Under the pieces are notes generated by a model that made no database searches, had not been told where the DNA came from, and saw only the letters and a list, made by a program, of their open reading frames with translations. A DNA stretch of 64,000 nucleotides, taken from Siphonodentalium dalli. Its lineage: Eukaryota; Mollusca; Scaphopoda; Gadilida; Siphonodentaliidae. Each line of letters starts with the position of its first letter. Position 1 is the stretch's first letter. Below are positions 22,801 through 35,477 of the stretch, one piece after another. The stretch lies in contig CP136062.1 of NCBI GenBank assembly GCA_032622095.1, forward strand, positions 8,583,710 through 8,647,709. The letters run 5' to 3'. A program made the translations under genes and the position numbers.

Positions 22801-25800
22801 TATGTTGTCCTAATATGTGTAGGTTGATCTCAAGTGTTTGGACGTGACCCCACCCCTGCCTCGAAATTGGGTGACGGGATTGGGAAAACATCAACCCCTG
22901 GCACAAACTGCTAAGTTTGAGGCCCCGTAACTTCGTCAGTTTCCAACGGATTTTAAAGTTGTTTCCAGTTTTGTGATTTGCGGCTGACATAGATTGCATA
23001 GTATAAATTTCATCTGATTTGGAGACGGATAACACTTTGATTATTGGAAAGCATATGGGCCCAAATTCAAACTTGTACGGCCAAAATCTCCGCCATTTTC
23101 CAACGTATTTACGATCTGTCTTCAGCTTCGAGATCGGCTGATGTTGCAGATATTATATTCCAAGTTTCATCTGATTCCGAGAAGAATTAAAATTCGGCAC
23201 CACGGACCACCCCTCCCCAGACCCACAATAATGAACCGACACTGGCAAAATTTGGCCCACCGCGTGCCGTCTCCAGTCCGTACGCATTTTCGTATCAGAT
23301 GACATCCTATGTTCGATATCTTCGGAGGAGATGTGTTATCAAGCACATGGGCCCAAAATTGCAAAGTTTGAGGGCCCGCGATTCTTTTAGTTTTCGATGG
23401 ATTTTCGAAATTCTTCCAGTTTCTAGATCGGCTGATGTTGCAGATGTTATATTCCAAGTTTCATCTGATTCCGAGAAGAATTAAAAATTGGTACCACGGA
23501 CCACCCCTCCCCAGACCCACAATAATGAACAGACACTGGCAAAATTTGGCCCACCGCGTGCTCTCTTCCGTCCGCACACGTTGGCGTATCAGATGATATC
23601 CTATGTTCGATATCTTCGGAGGAGATGTGAGGACAAGCACATGGGCCCAAATTGCAAACTTTGAGGGCCCGTAACTCTTGCATTTCTTCTCGGATTTCAA
23701 AAATCCTTTCCGGTATGAGTTTGTTTTCGTTCGGGAAATACATAAACTTAAATATATGAATGTCAATCAAAATTTTATTTTGCAAACAATTTGCCCCCCA
23801 CCCCAGTGTCAAAATATATGTCTGACCCTGTCAAAATTTCCTTCTCTGACTAAACTGACAACGGTCAACACGACTATGAAAACCACATGCAGTTATCTGG
23901 AATGATACAAGAGGACAACAGAGTACAATCAAATAGAGGTTTGCCAACTATGGGCGGTAACTCCTCAGGGAAAGCGCGGACACAAGTTCTGATGCCCGTG
24001 GGCAGTAGGGCATATCGAGATGTGTATACAGTCCAATTTTCGATGCTCTGCTCCTTATAATTTCCGAGATAATAAAATGACATTTTTTCATATAAAGGGA
24101 GATAACTCTACGGGGTAAATGCGGACAATATCCGTTATGAGCCAAAGGCATAGAACTCATTTACCCCAACATACTTACCAAACTTGAGTTTTCTAGTACT
24201 AATACATTCCGAGATTTGGGCGTTGAAAAATACTGTAGTATAATAATAATAATAATGAAAAATAATCGAAAAAGGGCCATAACTCTGTTAAAAGATATTG
24301 GACCAACATCCGGATACCATTATTTTTAGTAGACCTTAGATGCCTTCATTCGCTAGAGATTTCGCGGTCCTCCTCCCATTAGTTTCTGAGTATTTCCAAT
24401 TAAACAGAAAACGGCCGCAGTAGAAAAACAATATACTTCCTTGGTTACACCATGGAAGTATAATAATAGGATCAATCATGAGTGGAAAGAATCGCAGTTT
24501 ATGGACGGAAAATATGAAGTATGGTGATTATATGTTGTCCTAATATGTGTAGGTTGATCTCAAGTGTTTGGACGTGACCCCACCCCTGCCTCGAAATTGG
24601 GTGACGGGATTGGGAAAACATCAACCCCTGGCACAAACTGCTAAGTTTGAGGCCCCGTAACTTCGTCAGTTTCCAACGGATTTTAAAGTTGTTTCCAGTT
24701 TTGTGATTTGCGGCTGACATAGATTGCATAGTATAAATTTCATCTGATTTGGAGACGGATAACACTTTGATTATTGGAAAGCATATGGGCCCAAATTCAA
24801 ACTTGTACGGCCAAAATCTCCGCCATTTTCCAACGTATTTACGATCTGTCTTCAGCTTCGAGATCGGCTGATGTTGCAGATATTATATTCCAAGTTTCAT
24901 CTGATTCCGAGAAGAATTAAAATTCGGCACCACGGACCACCCCTCCCCAGACCCACAATAATGAACCGACACTGGCAAAATTTGGCCCACCGCGTGCCGT
25001 CTCCAGTCCGTACGCATTTTCGTATCAGATGACATCCTATGTTCGATATCTTCGGAGGAGATGTGTTATCAAGCACATGGGCCCAAAATTGCAAAGTTTG
25101 AGGGCCCGCGATTCTTTTAGTTTTCGATGGATTTTCGAAATTCTTCCAGTTTCTAGATCGGCTGATGTTGCAGATGTTATATTCCAAGTTTCATCTGATT
25201 CCGAGAAGAATTAAAAATTGGTACCACGGACCACCCCTCCCCAGACCCACAATAATGAACAGACACTGGCAAAATTTGGCCCACCGCGTGCTCTCTTCCG
25301 TCCGCACACGTTGGCGTATCAGATGATATCCTATGTTCGATATCTTCGGAGGAGATGTGAGGACAAGCACATGGGCCCAAATTGCAAACTTTGAGGGCCC
25401 GTAACTCTTGCATTTCTTCTCGGATTTCAAAAATCCTTTCCGGTATGAGTTTGTTTTCGTTCGGGAAATACATAAACTTAAATATATGAATGTCAATCAA
25501 AATTTTATTTTGCAAACAATTTGCCCCCCACCCCAGTGTCAAAATATATGTCTGACCCTGTCAAAATTTCCTTCTCTGACTAAACTGACAACGGTCAACA
25601 CGACTATGAAAACCACATGCAGTTATCTGGAATGATACAAGAGGACAACAGAGTACAATCAAATAGAGGTTTGCCAACTATGGGCGGTAACTCCTCAGGG
25701 AAAGCGCGGACACAAGTTCTGATGCCCGTGGGCAGTAGGGCATATCGAGATGTGTATACAGTCCAATTTTCGATGCTCTGCTCCTTATAATTTCCGAGAT

Positions 25801-26189
25801 AATAAAATGACATTTTTTCATATAAAGGGAGATAACTCTACGGGGTAAATGCGGACAATATCCGTTATGAGCCAAAGGCATAGAACTCATTTACCCCAAC
25901 ATACTTACCAAACTTGAGTTTTCTAGTACTAATACATTCCGAGATTTGGGCGTTGAAAACTACTGTAGTATAATAATAATAATAATGAAAAATAATCGAA
26001 AAAGGGCCATAACTCTGTTAAAAGATATTGGACCAACATCCGGATACCATTATTTTTAGTAGACCTTAGATGCCTTCATTCGCTAGAGATTTCGCGGTCC
26101 TCCTCCCATTAGTTTCTGAGTATTTCCAATTAAACAGAAAACGGCCGCAGTAGAAAAACAATATACTTCCTTGGTTACACCATGGAAGT

Positions 26190-26400
26190 ATAATAATAAT
26201 GAAAAATAATCGAATAAGGGCTATAACTCTGTCTTGAAACATTGGGCCGAAATCCGGATATCATTATCTTTAGTAGACCTCAGATGCCTATATATTCGTT
26301 AGAGATCTTGCGGTCCTGTTGCAATTAGTTTCTGGGTATTTTCAAATAAACGGAAAACTACCCCAATAGAAAAACAATATACTTCCTTGGTTACACCATG
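26190..26400. repeat. Diverged extra M module, D1 only
   Basis: A ~210-bp module starts AATGAAAAATAATCGAATAA and ends with the usual TACTTCCTTGG..CCATGGAAGTA hairpin. It differs from array M modules at many positions (for example CATTGGGCCGAAATCCGG and AGACCTCAGATGCC). D2 has no counterpart, so it was gained at D1 or lost at D2. Being much more diverged than the surrounding units, it looks like an old, unhomogenised module. Confidence 0.65.
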
Positions 26401-28437
26401 GAAGTATAATAATAATAATAATAATGAAAAATAATCGAAAAAGGGCCATAACTCTGTCAAAATATATTGGACCAACATCCGGATAGCATTATTTTTAGTA
26501 GACCTTAGATGCCTACATTCGCTAGAGATTTCGCGGTCCTCCTATTAGTTTCTGAGTATTTCCAATTAAACAGAAAACGGCCGCAGTAGAAAAACAATAT
26601 ACTTCCTTGGTTACACCATGGAAGTATAATAATAGGGAAAATCATGAGTGGAAAGAATCGCAGTTTCGGGACGGAAAATATAAGTATGGTGAGTATATGT
26701 TGTCCTAACATGTGTATGTTGATCTCAAGTGTTTGGACGTGACCCCACCCCTACCTCGAAATTGGGTGACGGGATTGGGAAAACATCAACCCTGGCACAA
26801 AATGCGAAGTTTGAGGGCCCGTAACTCCGTTAGTTTCCAACGGATTAAAATTTGTTTTTCAGTTTTGCGATCTGCCGCTGACCTAGATTGCACAACATAA
26901 ATTTCATCTGATTCGGACCCGAATAACACTTTGGTTATTGGAAAGCATATGGGCCCAAATTCAAAATTGGATTGCCAAAATCTCCGCCATTTTTACACGG
27001 ATTTACGATCTGTTTTCAGCTTCGTGATCAACGTATATGGTAGATGTTACATTCCAAGTTTCATCTGATTCGGAGAAGAATACAAAAATGGTACCACGGA
27101 CTACCCCTCCCCTGACCCACAATACTGAACCGACACTGGAAATATTACACCCACCGTGTGCCCTCTTCAGTCCGTACGGATTATAGTAGCAGATTACATC
27201 CTAGGTTCGATATCTTCGGAAAAGATGTGTTATCAAGCACATCCATGGGCCCAAAATTGCAAAGTTTGAGGGCCCGCAATTCTTTCAGTTTTCGATGGAT
27301 TTTAGAAATTCGTTCAGTTTCTAGATCGGCTGAGGTTGCAGATGTTATATTCCAAGTTTCATCTGATTCGAAAAAGAATTAAAAATTGGTACCATGGACC
27401 ACCCCTCCCCAGACCCACAATACTGAACCGACACTGGCAAAATTTGGCCCACCGCGTGCCCTCTTCAATCCGTACGTATTGTCGTATCAGATGACATCCT
27501 ATGTTCGATATCTTCGGAGGAAATGTGTTATCAAGCACATGGGTCCAAAATTGCAAAGTTTGAGGGCCCGCAATTATGTCAGTTTTCGATGGATTTTCGA
27601 AATTCTTTCAATTTCGAGATCGACTGATGTTGCAGATGTTATATTCCAAGTTTCATCTGATTCGGAGAAGAACTAAAAATTGGTACCACGGACCACCCCT
27701 CCCCAGACCCACAATAATGAACAGACACTGGCAAAATTTGGCCCATCGCGTGCTCTCTTCCGTCCGCACACGTTGCCGTATCAGATGATATCCTATGTTC
27801 GATACCTTCGGAGGAGATGTGGTCACAAGCACATCGGCCCAAATTGCAAACTTTGAGGGCCCGTAACTCTTGCATTTCTTCTCGGATTTCAAAAATCCTT
27901 TCCGGTATGGGTTTGTTATCGTTCGAGAAATACATAAACTTAAATAGATGAATGTCAAACAAAATTTTATTTTGCAAAAATTTTGCCCCCCACCCCAGTG
28001 TCAAAATATATGTCCGACCCTGTCAAATTTTTCTTCTCTGACTAAACTGACAACGGTCAACACGACTATGAAAACCACATGCAGTTATCTGGAATGATAC
28101 AAGAGAACAACAGAGTACAATCAAATAGAGGTTTGCCAACTATGGGCGGTAACTCCTCAGGGAAAGCGCGGACACAAGTTCTGATGCCCGTGGGCAGTAG
28201 GGCATATCGAGGTGTGCATACAGTCCAATTTTCGATGCTCTGCTCCTTATAATTTCCGAGATAATAAAATGACATATTTTTAGATAAAGGGAGATAACTC
28301 CTCGGGGAAAACGCGGACAATATTCGTTATGCGACGATGGCATACAACTCTTTGATCCCAAGATACGTACCAAGTTTTAGTGTGCTACTCCTGGTACTTT
28401 TCGAGTAATAAGGGTTGCAAAAGTGTCCAGTATAATA
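26400..28437. repeat. Variant satellite unit inside D1 with an extra S dimer
   Basis: It is homologous to the array unit but diverged, with one more ~293-bp S segment. GGGCCC/GGGTCC-type module starts recur near 26815, 26950, 27270, 27565 and 27858 (four in the array units). It ends with (AAT)n at 28431-28446, where AGTATAATAAT leads into non-satellite sequence instead of a new M. It probably represents an older unit form shielded from array homogenisation. Confidence 0.7.
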
Positions 28438-28512
28438 ATAATAATAACTAGAGGTCAGATTCCATGGAATCAGATATACTTCCATGGTATTCCATCCCAT
28501 CCCATCCCATCC

Positions 28513-28772
28513 CGACCTGACCTTGGTCTTCAAAATGGTCAATCGAAGGTCAAATCGGGTAAAACATGCGGATTTCCACGAAATTTGATACCTAGGGGTA
28601 CTTTTGTCCGGGGAGTCTTTTGGGCGGGTCAAGTCGTGACCCCGACCTGACATTGACATTCGAAATGGTAAGTTCAAGGTCAAATCGAGTAAAACGATCG
28701 GATTTCGACGAAATTTTATACCTAGGAAAACTTTTGTCCGGGGAGTGTTTTGGACAGGTCAAATCGTGACAA
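28513..28772. repeat. 130-bp tandem dimer in D1
   Basis: Two head-to-tail copies (28513 and 28643) share CGACCTGAC, AAGGTCAAATCG, GTAAAAC, ATACCTAGG and CTTTTGTCCGGGGAGT. They are preceded by a palindrome GATTCCATGGAATC (28458-28471) and a run of CATCC repeats (28492-28512). The same arrangement is at 47348-47607 in D2. No known family recognised. Confidence 0.75.
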
Positions 28773-29570
28773 TATGTTACTTTTACAGTAGAGCGGACAT
28801 ACCTATATAGTATATCGGTGAGCATATTCATGCATTTGCCTTGCTTCTTGCTAAGTCCGTTTGAATTTGCGTCATGAAGAGAGGGTTTGAATTTGAGTAA
28901 TATATATCACCCGTCACAACGTTATACGCTACCAGGGTTAAACCGTTCAATATAAATCATTAAAAAGTGTACTAATCTTGCGTTTATATACTACTTATCA
29001 CATCCACTCATCGAAAAGTTTTTATCTCAATATATGATTTTCGGAGTAATTTTGCCCATTTGATCTTCGGTGGAATTTTCCAAATCTGAACCCACCCGAC
29101 ACAAACACTCCCTTGAGCAGGTTGCGTTTATATTAGAGAGGTCAAATTTTAGAGTCATACCTACAGTATACCGGCTTATGTACCACCGCATTAAACTCGC
29201 TCCTACATCGGCCCGTTTGGATTTGGGGCTAAAAATCGGCTAGTGATAGACTACAGAAGTATACATATTTATGATATATAGCGTTGTCACGAGTAAACCG
29301 TTCCGTTCCATCTGAAAATTAGAAAATTGCGCTCTAGATGCGCGTGAACACTAGCTATCAGATGTACTCGTCAAAAAAAAAATTCTCGATGTTTGAATTT
29401 GAAGTATAGCGGTCAAGATTTGGGGGGGGGGGCGTGAATAGAATATCCAAATGTACCTGCTACGGCATTACCTTGCTCTTTAATTAGCCCTTTTGGATTT
29501 GGTGGGAAGAATAGGTGCATTTTCCTGTTCCCCGTATAGCGGAAAGGGGTATATATATATAGTCACGCAT
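28773..29570. other. Anonymous D-block sequence
   Basis: No gene or structured repeat is recognised in this stretch. It carries a G-run near 29421 that differs in length from D2 and a short (TA)n at about 29550. It is present almost unchanged in D2. Confidence 0.6.
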
Positions 29571-29655
29571 TTCAATCAGTTTGGATATAAAGTTTAAATA
29601 TACACAGTTATATGCCTATATATTTAATACTAATATATTTTCTTATAAATTAATA

Positions 29656-29735
29656 GCGCAATGCGTAGTCGAGTGGTCAGAGCGTCAAACCTTCAGTTTG
29701 TGTTTTTATTGCGACGTGAGTTCGAATCCCGTCAA
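29656..29735 (+). ncRNA. tRNA-like pol III promoter module, SINE unit a of D1
   Basis: An A-box-like GTAGTCGAGTGG (29665-29676) and a B-box-like AGTTCGAATCCC are spaced as in a tRNA gene, with a CAAAC-CTTCA-GTTTG anticodon-arm-like stem between. Seven-base acceptor strands do not pair and the loop lacks U33, so it is not a functional tRNA. T-runs just downstream could terminate RNA polymerase III. Confidence 0.5.
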
Positions 29736-29927
29736 ATTATCTTTTTTTATTTTTTATTTTTAACATGTTTTGGTGTATTTTAATCATCAAATACGAATAA
29801 TACCAAACTAAAGATAATGTAAAGATGCTTTTTATATTCGATTTCAATCAGTTTGGATATAAAGTTTAAATATACACAGTTATATGCCTACATATTTAAT
29901 ACTAATATATTTTCTTATAAATTAACA

Positions 29928-30005
29928 GCGCAGTGCGTAGCCGAGTGGAGAGAGCGTCAAACATTCAGTTTGTGTTTTATTGCGACGTGAGTTCGAATCC
30001 CGTCA
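29928..30005 (+). ncRNA. tRNA-like pol III promoter module, SINE unit b of D1
   Basis: It is closer to a tRNA than unit a at the A box (GTAGCCGAGTGG), with the same B box (AGTTCGAATCCC) and a CAAAC-ATTCA-GTTTG stem. The acceptor ends again do not pair. It is best read as the tRNA-derived head of a SINE. Confidence 0.5.
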
Positions 30006-30113
30006 AATTATCTTTTTTTATTTTTTATTTTTAACATGTTTTGGTGTATTTTAATCATCAAATACGAATAATACCAAACTAAAGATAATGTAAAGATGCT
30101 TTTTATATTCGAT

Positions 30114-30912
30114 AAATAACTAGAATATAAACAATATACAAATTGATCTTACGAAACTTATGATGTTTGCATGTTTGTATGTGTTTATCGTTGTTATCGC
30201 AAATGGAATAATTGGCTATACGTCGTCATTACGTTAGTAGAAATATACACCATATAACGAAGTCTTGTGTGATCAAATTAATGTAATGTTTGTATTTTGT
30301 TTGGTTGTATATGATATGCAGTGCGTTGAAGATGCGAAAGAAAATACAAAAGTGAAATGCACGCACGCAGATAGCTCATGACACACTATACACAATAAAA
30401 TGATAATTTACCACACACCATGGGCTACACAATTTACGAATAGGTGGGTTTATATTAAAATCCAAGTTATTTGCTTTATAACCGCTCCGATATGAACTCA
30501 TACCAATATAGCACTCTGGAAATGATTGTTGGAATTCGACGGGCGTTCTATCAGTTCTCTGGTAGAGGAATGAGACTGGCCCGCGGCAAGACGGGTGTAT
30601 TCGAATCGGAGGTAGGTTCCATCCCACGGAGGATGGGGTAGCCGGAGGAAGGAGAGAGGGGAGTGACAAATTTTTGGCGTATATATAGATAATATATATT
30701 ATATATATAAGCGGAATTATTTTGAAGAGCTCTTTCCATTTGACTGAGAAAAAAATAATGTTCTAAGTCCAAAAGTTTTGGTTGAAATATTGGAGCCTTT
30801 TTCAAAAAGTGAAAACAAAATGAACGACTTTTCTGGGACAGGTCGATTTGGATCCGTTTTGGACTCTGGATTTCCCAAAAGTCATCTCCGTTTCGCGTGT
30901 AGCATAATCTGA
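30114..30912. other. Anonymous D-block sequence up to the satellite junction
   Basis: It holds an AT-only tract (about 30677-30710) and overlapping minus-strand frames of 97 and 135 codons with no recognisable domain. The 135-codon frame crosses into satellite. D2 keeps both frames with substitutions, but near-identity of the blocks makes that uninformative about coding. Confidence 0.5.
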
Positions 30913-31538
30913 ATCTTCGGAGGAGATGTGTTATCAAGCACATGGGCCCAAATTGCAAACTTTGAGGGCCCGTAACTCTTGCATTTCTTCTCGGATTTCA
31001 AAAATCCTTTCCGGTATGAGTTTGTTTTCGTTCGGGAAATACATAAACTTAAATATATGAATGTCAATCAAAATTTTATTTTGCAAACAATTTGCCCCCC
31101 ACCCCAGTGTCAAAATATATGTCCGACCCTGTCAAAATTTCCTTCTCTGACTAAACTGACAACGGTCAACACGACTATGAAAACCACATGCAGTTATCTG
31201 GAATGATACAAGAGGACAACAGAGTACAATCAAATAGAGGTTTGCCAACTATGGGCGGTAACTCCTCAGGGAAAGCGCGGACACAAGTTCTGAAGCCCGT
31301 GGGCAGTAGGGCATATCGAGATGTGTATACAGTCCAATTTTCGATGCTCTGCTCCTTATAATTTCCGAGATAATAAAATGACATTTTTTCATATAAAGGG
31401 AGATAACTCCACGGGGTAAATGCGGACAATATCCGTTATGAGCCAAAGGCATAGAACTCATTTACCCCAACATACTTACCAAACTTGAGTTTTCTAGTAC
31501 TAATACATTCCGAGATTTTGGCGTTGAAAAATACTGTA

Positions 31539-31571
<33 letters not shown>

Positions 31572-33491
31572 AAAATAATCGAAAAAGGGCCATAACTCTG
31601 TTAAAAGATATTGGACCAACATCCGGATACCATTATTTTTAGTAGACCTTAGCTGCCTTCATTCGCTAGAGATTTCGCGGTCCTCCTCCCATTAGTTTCT
31701 GAGTATTTCCAATTAAACAGAAAACGGCCGCAGTAGAAAAACAATATACTTCCTTGGTTACACCATGGAAGTATAATAATGAAAAATAATCGAAAAAGGG
31801 CCATAACTCTGTTAAAAGATATTGGACCAACATCCGGATACCATTATTTTTAGTAGACCTTAGATGCCTTCATTCGCTAGAGATTTCGCGGTCCTCCTCC
31901 CATTAGTTTCTGAGTATTTCCAATTAAACAGAAAACGGCCGCAGTAGAAAAACAATATACTTCCTTGGTTACACCATGGAAGTATAATAATAGGATCAAT
32001 CATGAGTGGAAAGAATCGCAGTTTATGAACGAAAAATATGAAGTATGGTGATTATATGTTGTCCTAATATGTGTAGGTTGATATCAAGTGTTTGGACGTG
32101 ACCCCACCCCTGCCTCGAAATTGGGTGACGGGATTGGGAAAACATCAACCCCTGGCACAAAATGCTAAGTTTGAGGCCCCGTAACTTCGTCAGTTTCCAA
32201 CGGATTTTAAAGTTGTTTCCAGTTTTGTGATTTGCGGCTGACATAGATTGCATAGTATAAATTTCATCTGATTTGGAGACGGTTAACACTTTGATTATTG
32301 GAAAGCATATGGGCCCAAATTCAAACTTGTACGGCCAAAATCTCCGCCATTTTCCAACGTATTTACGATCTGTGTTCAGCTTCGAGATCGGCTGATGTTG
32401 CAGATATTATATTCCAAGTTTCATCTGATTCCGAAAAGAATTAAAATTCGTCACCACGGACCACCCCTCCCCAGACCCACAATAATGAACCGACACTGGC
32501 AAAATTTGGCCCACCGCGTGCCGTCTCCAGTCCGTACGCATTTTCGTATCAGATGACATCCTATGTTCGATATCTTCGGAGGAGATGTGTTATCAAGCAC
32601 ATGGACCCAAAATTGCAAAGTTTGAGGGCCTGCAATTCTTTCAGTTTTCGATGGATTTTCGAAATTCTTTCAGTTTCTAGATCGGCTGATGTTGCAGATG
32701 TTATATTCCAAGTTTCATCTGATTCCGAGAAGAATTAAAATTCGGCACCACGGACCACCCCTCCCCAGACCCACAATAATGAACCGATACTGGCAAAATT
32801 TGGCCCACCGCGTGCCCTCTTCCGTCCGCACACGTTGGCGTATCAGCTGACATCCTAACTTCGACATCTTCGGAGGAGATGTGTTATCAAGCACATGGGC
32901 CCAAATTGCAAACTTTGAGGGCCCGTAACTCTTGCATTTCTTCTCGGATTTCAAAAATCCTTTCCGGTATGAGTTTGTTTTCGTTCGGGAAATACATAAA
33001 CTTAAATATATGAATGTCAATCAAAATTTTATTTTGCAAACAATTTGCCCCCCACCCCAGTGTCAAAATATATGTCCGACCCTGTCAAAATTTCCTTCTC
33101 TGACTAAACTGACAACGGTCAACACGACTATGAAAACCACATGCAGTTATCTGGAATGATACAAGAGGACAACAGAGTACAATCAAATAGAGGTTTGCCA
33201 ACTATGGGCGGTAACTCCTCAGGGAAAGCGCGGACACAAGTTCTGAAGCCCGTGGGCAGTAGGGCATATCGAGATGTGTATACAGTCCAATTTTCGATGC
33301 TCTGCTCCTTATAATTTCCGAGATAATAAAATGACATTTTTTCATATAAAGGGAGATAACTCCACGGGGTAAATGCGGACAATATCCGTTATGAGCCAAA
33401 GGCATAGAACTCATTTACCCCAACATACTTACCAAACTTGAGTTTTCTAGTACTAATACATTCCGAGATTTTGGCGTTGAAAAATACTGTA

Positions 33492-33524
<33 letters not shown>

Positions 33525-35444
33525 AAAATAATCGAAAAAGGGCCATAACTCTGTTAAAAGATATTGGACCAACATCCGGATACCATTATTTTTAGTAGAC
33601 CTTAGCTGCCTTCATTCGCTAGAGATTTCGCGGTCCTCCTCCCATTAGTTTCTGAGTATTTCCAATTAAACAGAAAACGGCCGCAGTAGAAAAACAATAT
33701 ACTTCCTTGGTTACACCATGGAAGTATAATAATGAAAAATAATCGAAAAAGGGCCATAACTCTGTTAAAAGATATTGGACCAACATCCGGATACCATTAT
33801 TTTTAGTAGACCTTAGATGCCTTCATTCGCTAGAGATTTCGCGGTCCTCCTCCCATTAGTTTCTGAGTATTTCCAATTAAACAGAAAACGGCCGCAGTAG
33901 AAAAACAATATACTTCCTTGGTTACACCATGGAAGTATAATAATAGGATCAATCATGAGTGGAAAGAATCGCAGTTTATGAACGAAAAATATGAAGTATG
34001 GTGATTATATGTTGTCCTAATATGTGTAGGTTGATATCAAGTGTTTGGACGTGACCCCACCCCTGCCTCGAAATTGGGTGACGGGATTGGGAAAACATCA
34101 ACCCCTGGCACAAAATGCTAAGTTTGAGGCCCCGTAACTTCGTCAGTTTCCAACGGATTTTAAAGTTGTTTCCAGTTTTGTGATTTGCGGCTGACATAGA
34201 TTGCATAGTATAAATTTCATCTGATTTGGAGACGGTTAACACTTTGATTATTGGAAAGCATATGGGCCCAAATTCAAACTTGTACGGCCAAAATCTCCGC
34301 CATTTTCCAACGTATTTACGATCTGTGTTCAGCTTCGAGATCGGCTGATGTTGCAGATATTATATTCCAAGTTTCATCTGATTCCGAAAAGAATTAAAAT
34401 TCGTCACCACGGACCACCCCTCCCCAGACCCACAATAATGAACCGACACTGGCAAAATTTGGCCCACCGCGTGCCGTCTCCAGTCCGTACGCATTTTCGT
34501 ATCAGATGACATCCTATGTTCGATATCTTCGGAGGAGATGTGTTATCAAGCACATGGACCCAAAATTGCAAAGTTTGAGGGCCTGCAATTCTTTCAGTTT
34601 TCGATGGATTTTCGAAATTCTTTCAGTTTCTAGATCGGCTGATGTTGCAGATGTTATATTCCAAGTTTCATCTGATTCCGAGAAGAATTAAAATTCGGCA
34701 CCACGGACCACCCCTCCCCAGACCCACAATAATGAACCGATACTGGCAAAATTTGGCCCACCGCGTGCCCTCTTCCGTCCGCACACGTTGGCGTATCAGC
34801 TGACATCCTAACTTCGACATCTTCGGAGGAGATGTGTTATCAAGCACATGGGCCCAAATTGCAAACTTTGAGGGCCCGTAACTCTTGCATTTCTTCTCGG
34901 ATTTCAAAAATCCTTTCCGGTATGAGTTTGTTTTCGTTCGGGAAATACATAAACTTAAATATATGAATGTCAATCAAAATTTTATTTTGCAAACAATTTG
35001 CCCCCCACCCCAGTGTCAAAATATATGTCCGACCCTGTCAAAATTTCCTTCTCTGACTAAACTGACAACGGTCAACACGACTATGAAAACCACATGCAGT
35101 TATCTGGAATGATACAAGAGGACAACAGAGTACAATCAAATAGAGGTTTGCCAACTATGGGCGGTAACTCCTCAGGGAAAGCGCGGACACAAGTTCTGAA
35201 GCCCGTGGGCAGTAGGGCATATCGAGATGTGTATACAGTCCAATTTTCGATGCTCTGCTCCTTATAATTTCCGAGATAATAAAATGACATTTTTTCATAT
35301 AAAGGGAGATAACTCCACGGGGTAAATGCGGACAATATCCGTTATGAGCCAAAGGCATAGAACTCATTTACCCCAACATACTTACCAAACTTGAGTTTTC
35401 TAGTACTAATACATTCCGAGATTTTGGCGTTGAAAAATACTGTA

Positions 35445-35477
<33 letters not shown>

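Larger units (their letters stand above)
10376..26190. repeat. Satellite array 1: 1730-bp units, about nine copies
   Basis: Units begin (arbitrary phase, TTGGGCGTTGAAAA) at 10376, 12106, 13836, 15566, 17296, 19026, 20756, 22486, 24216 and, partially, 25946, always exactly 1730 bp apart. Copies are almost identical by eye. Differences noticed are T-to-A at 17277 and 19007 (two adjacent units), C-to-T at 22643 and A-to-C at 25960. The array starts directly at the N gap and ends by merging into block D1 at about 26190. Overlapping short frames on both strands recur in every unit but show no known domain. Near-identity implies recent amplification or strong homogenisation, or partly an assembly effect. 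Confidence 0.95.
29571..30113 (+). mobile_element. Tandem pair of tRNA-derived SINE-like units (D1)
   Basis: Two head-to-tail units of 272 and 271 bp (29571-29842 and 29843-30113) each have a 5' AT-rich part, a tRNA-like centre with A- and B-box-like motifs, then a T-rich run (CTTTTTTTATTTTTTATTTT) and a constant 3' tail ending GATGCTTTTTATATTCGA. The units differ at scattered positions, so this is an older dimer carried along when D duplicated. The whole dimer recurs in D2 at 48407-48949. Confidence 0.7.
26190..30912. repeat. Block D1, interrupting the satellite; duplicated at D2
   Basis: A ~4.5-kb segment (26398-30912) repeated almost identically at 45224-49748. The offset is 18,823-18,826 bp at first and 18,835-18,836 after (AAT)n and G-run length changes. 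Contents: an extra diverged M module (26190-26400, D1 only), a long variant satellite unit (to about 28437), a 130-bp tandem dimer, anonymous sequence, a tandem tRNA-like SINE pair, and anonymous sequence to the junction at 30913. No convincing protein gene was seen. Confidence 0.9.

Noticed and set aside
10659-26000. Recurring 60-121-codon frames in every satellite unit on both strands
   Set aside because: They overlap each other on both strands, have no recognised domain, and their 'conservation' is simply the identity of the repeat units. In the diverged D unit the frames change in length and content.
29656-30005. Functional tRNA genes
   Set aside because: A and B boxes are tRNA-like, but acceptor strands do not pair and the anticodon loop lacks U33; a SINE head explains them better.
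30376-30958. 97- and 135-codon minus-strand frames in the D block
   Set aside because: They overlap in different frames, include an AT-only tract or cross into satellite sequence, and show no recognisable protein features.
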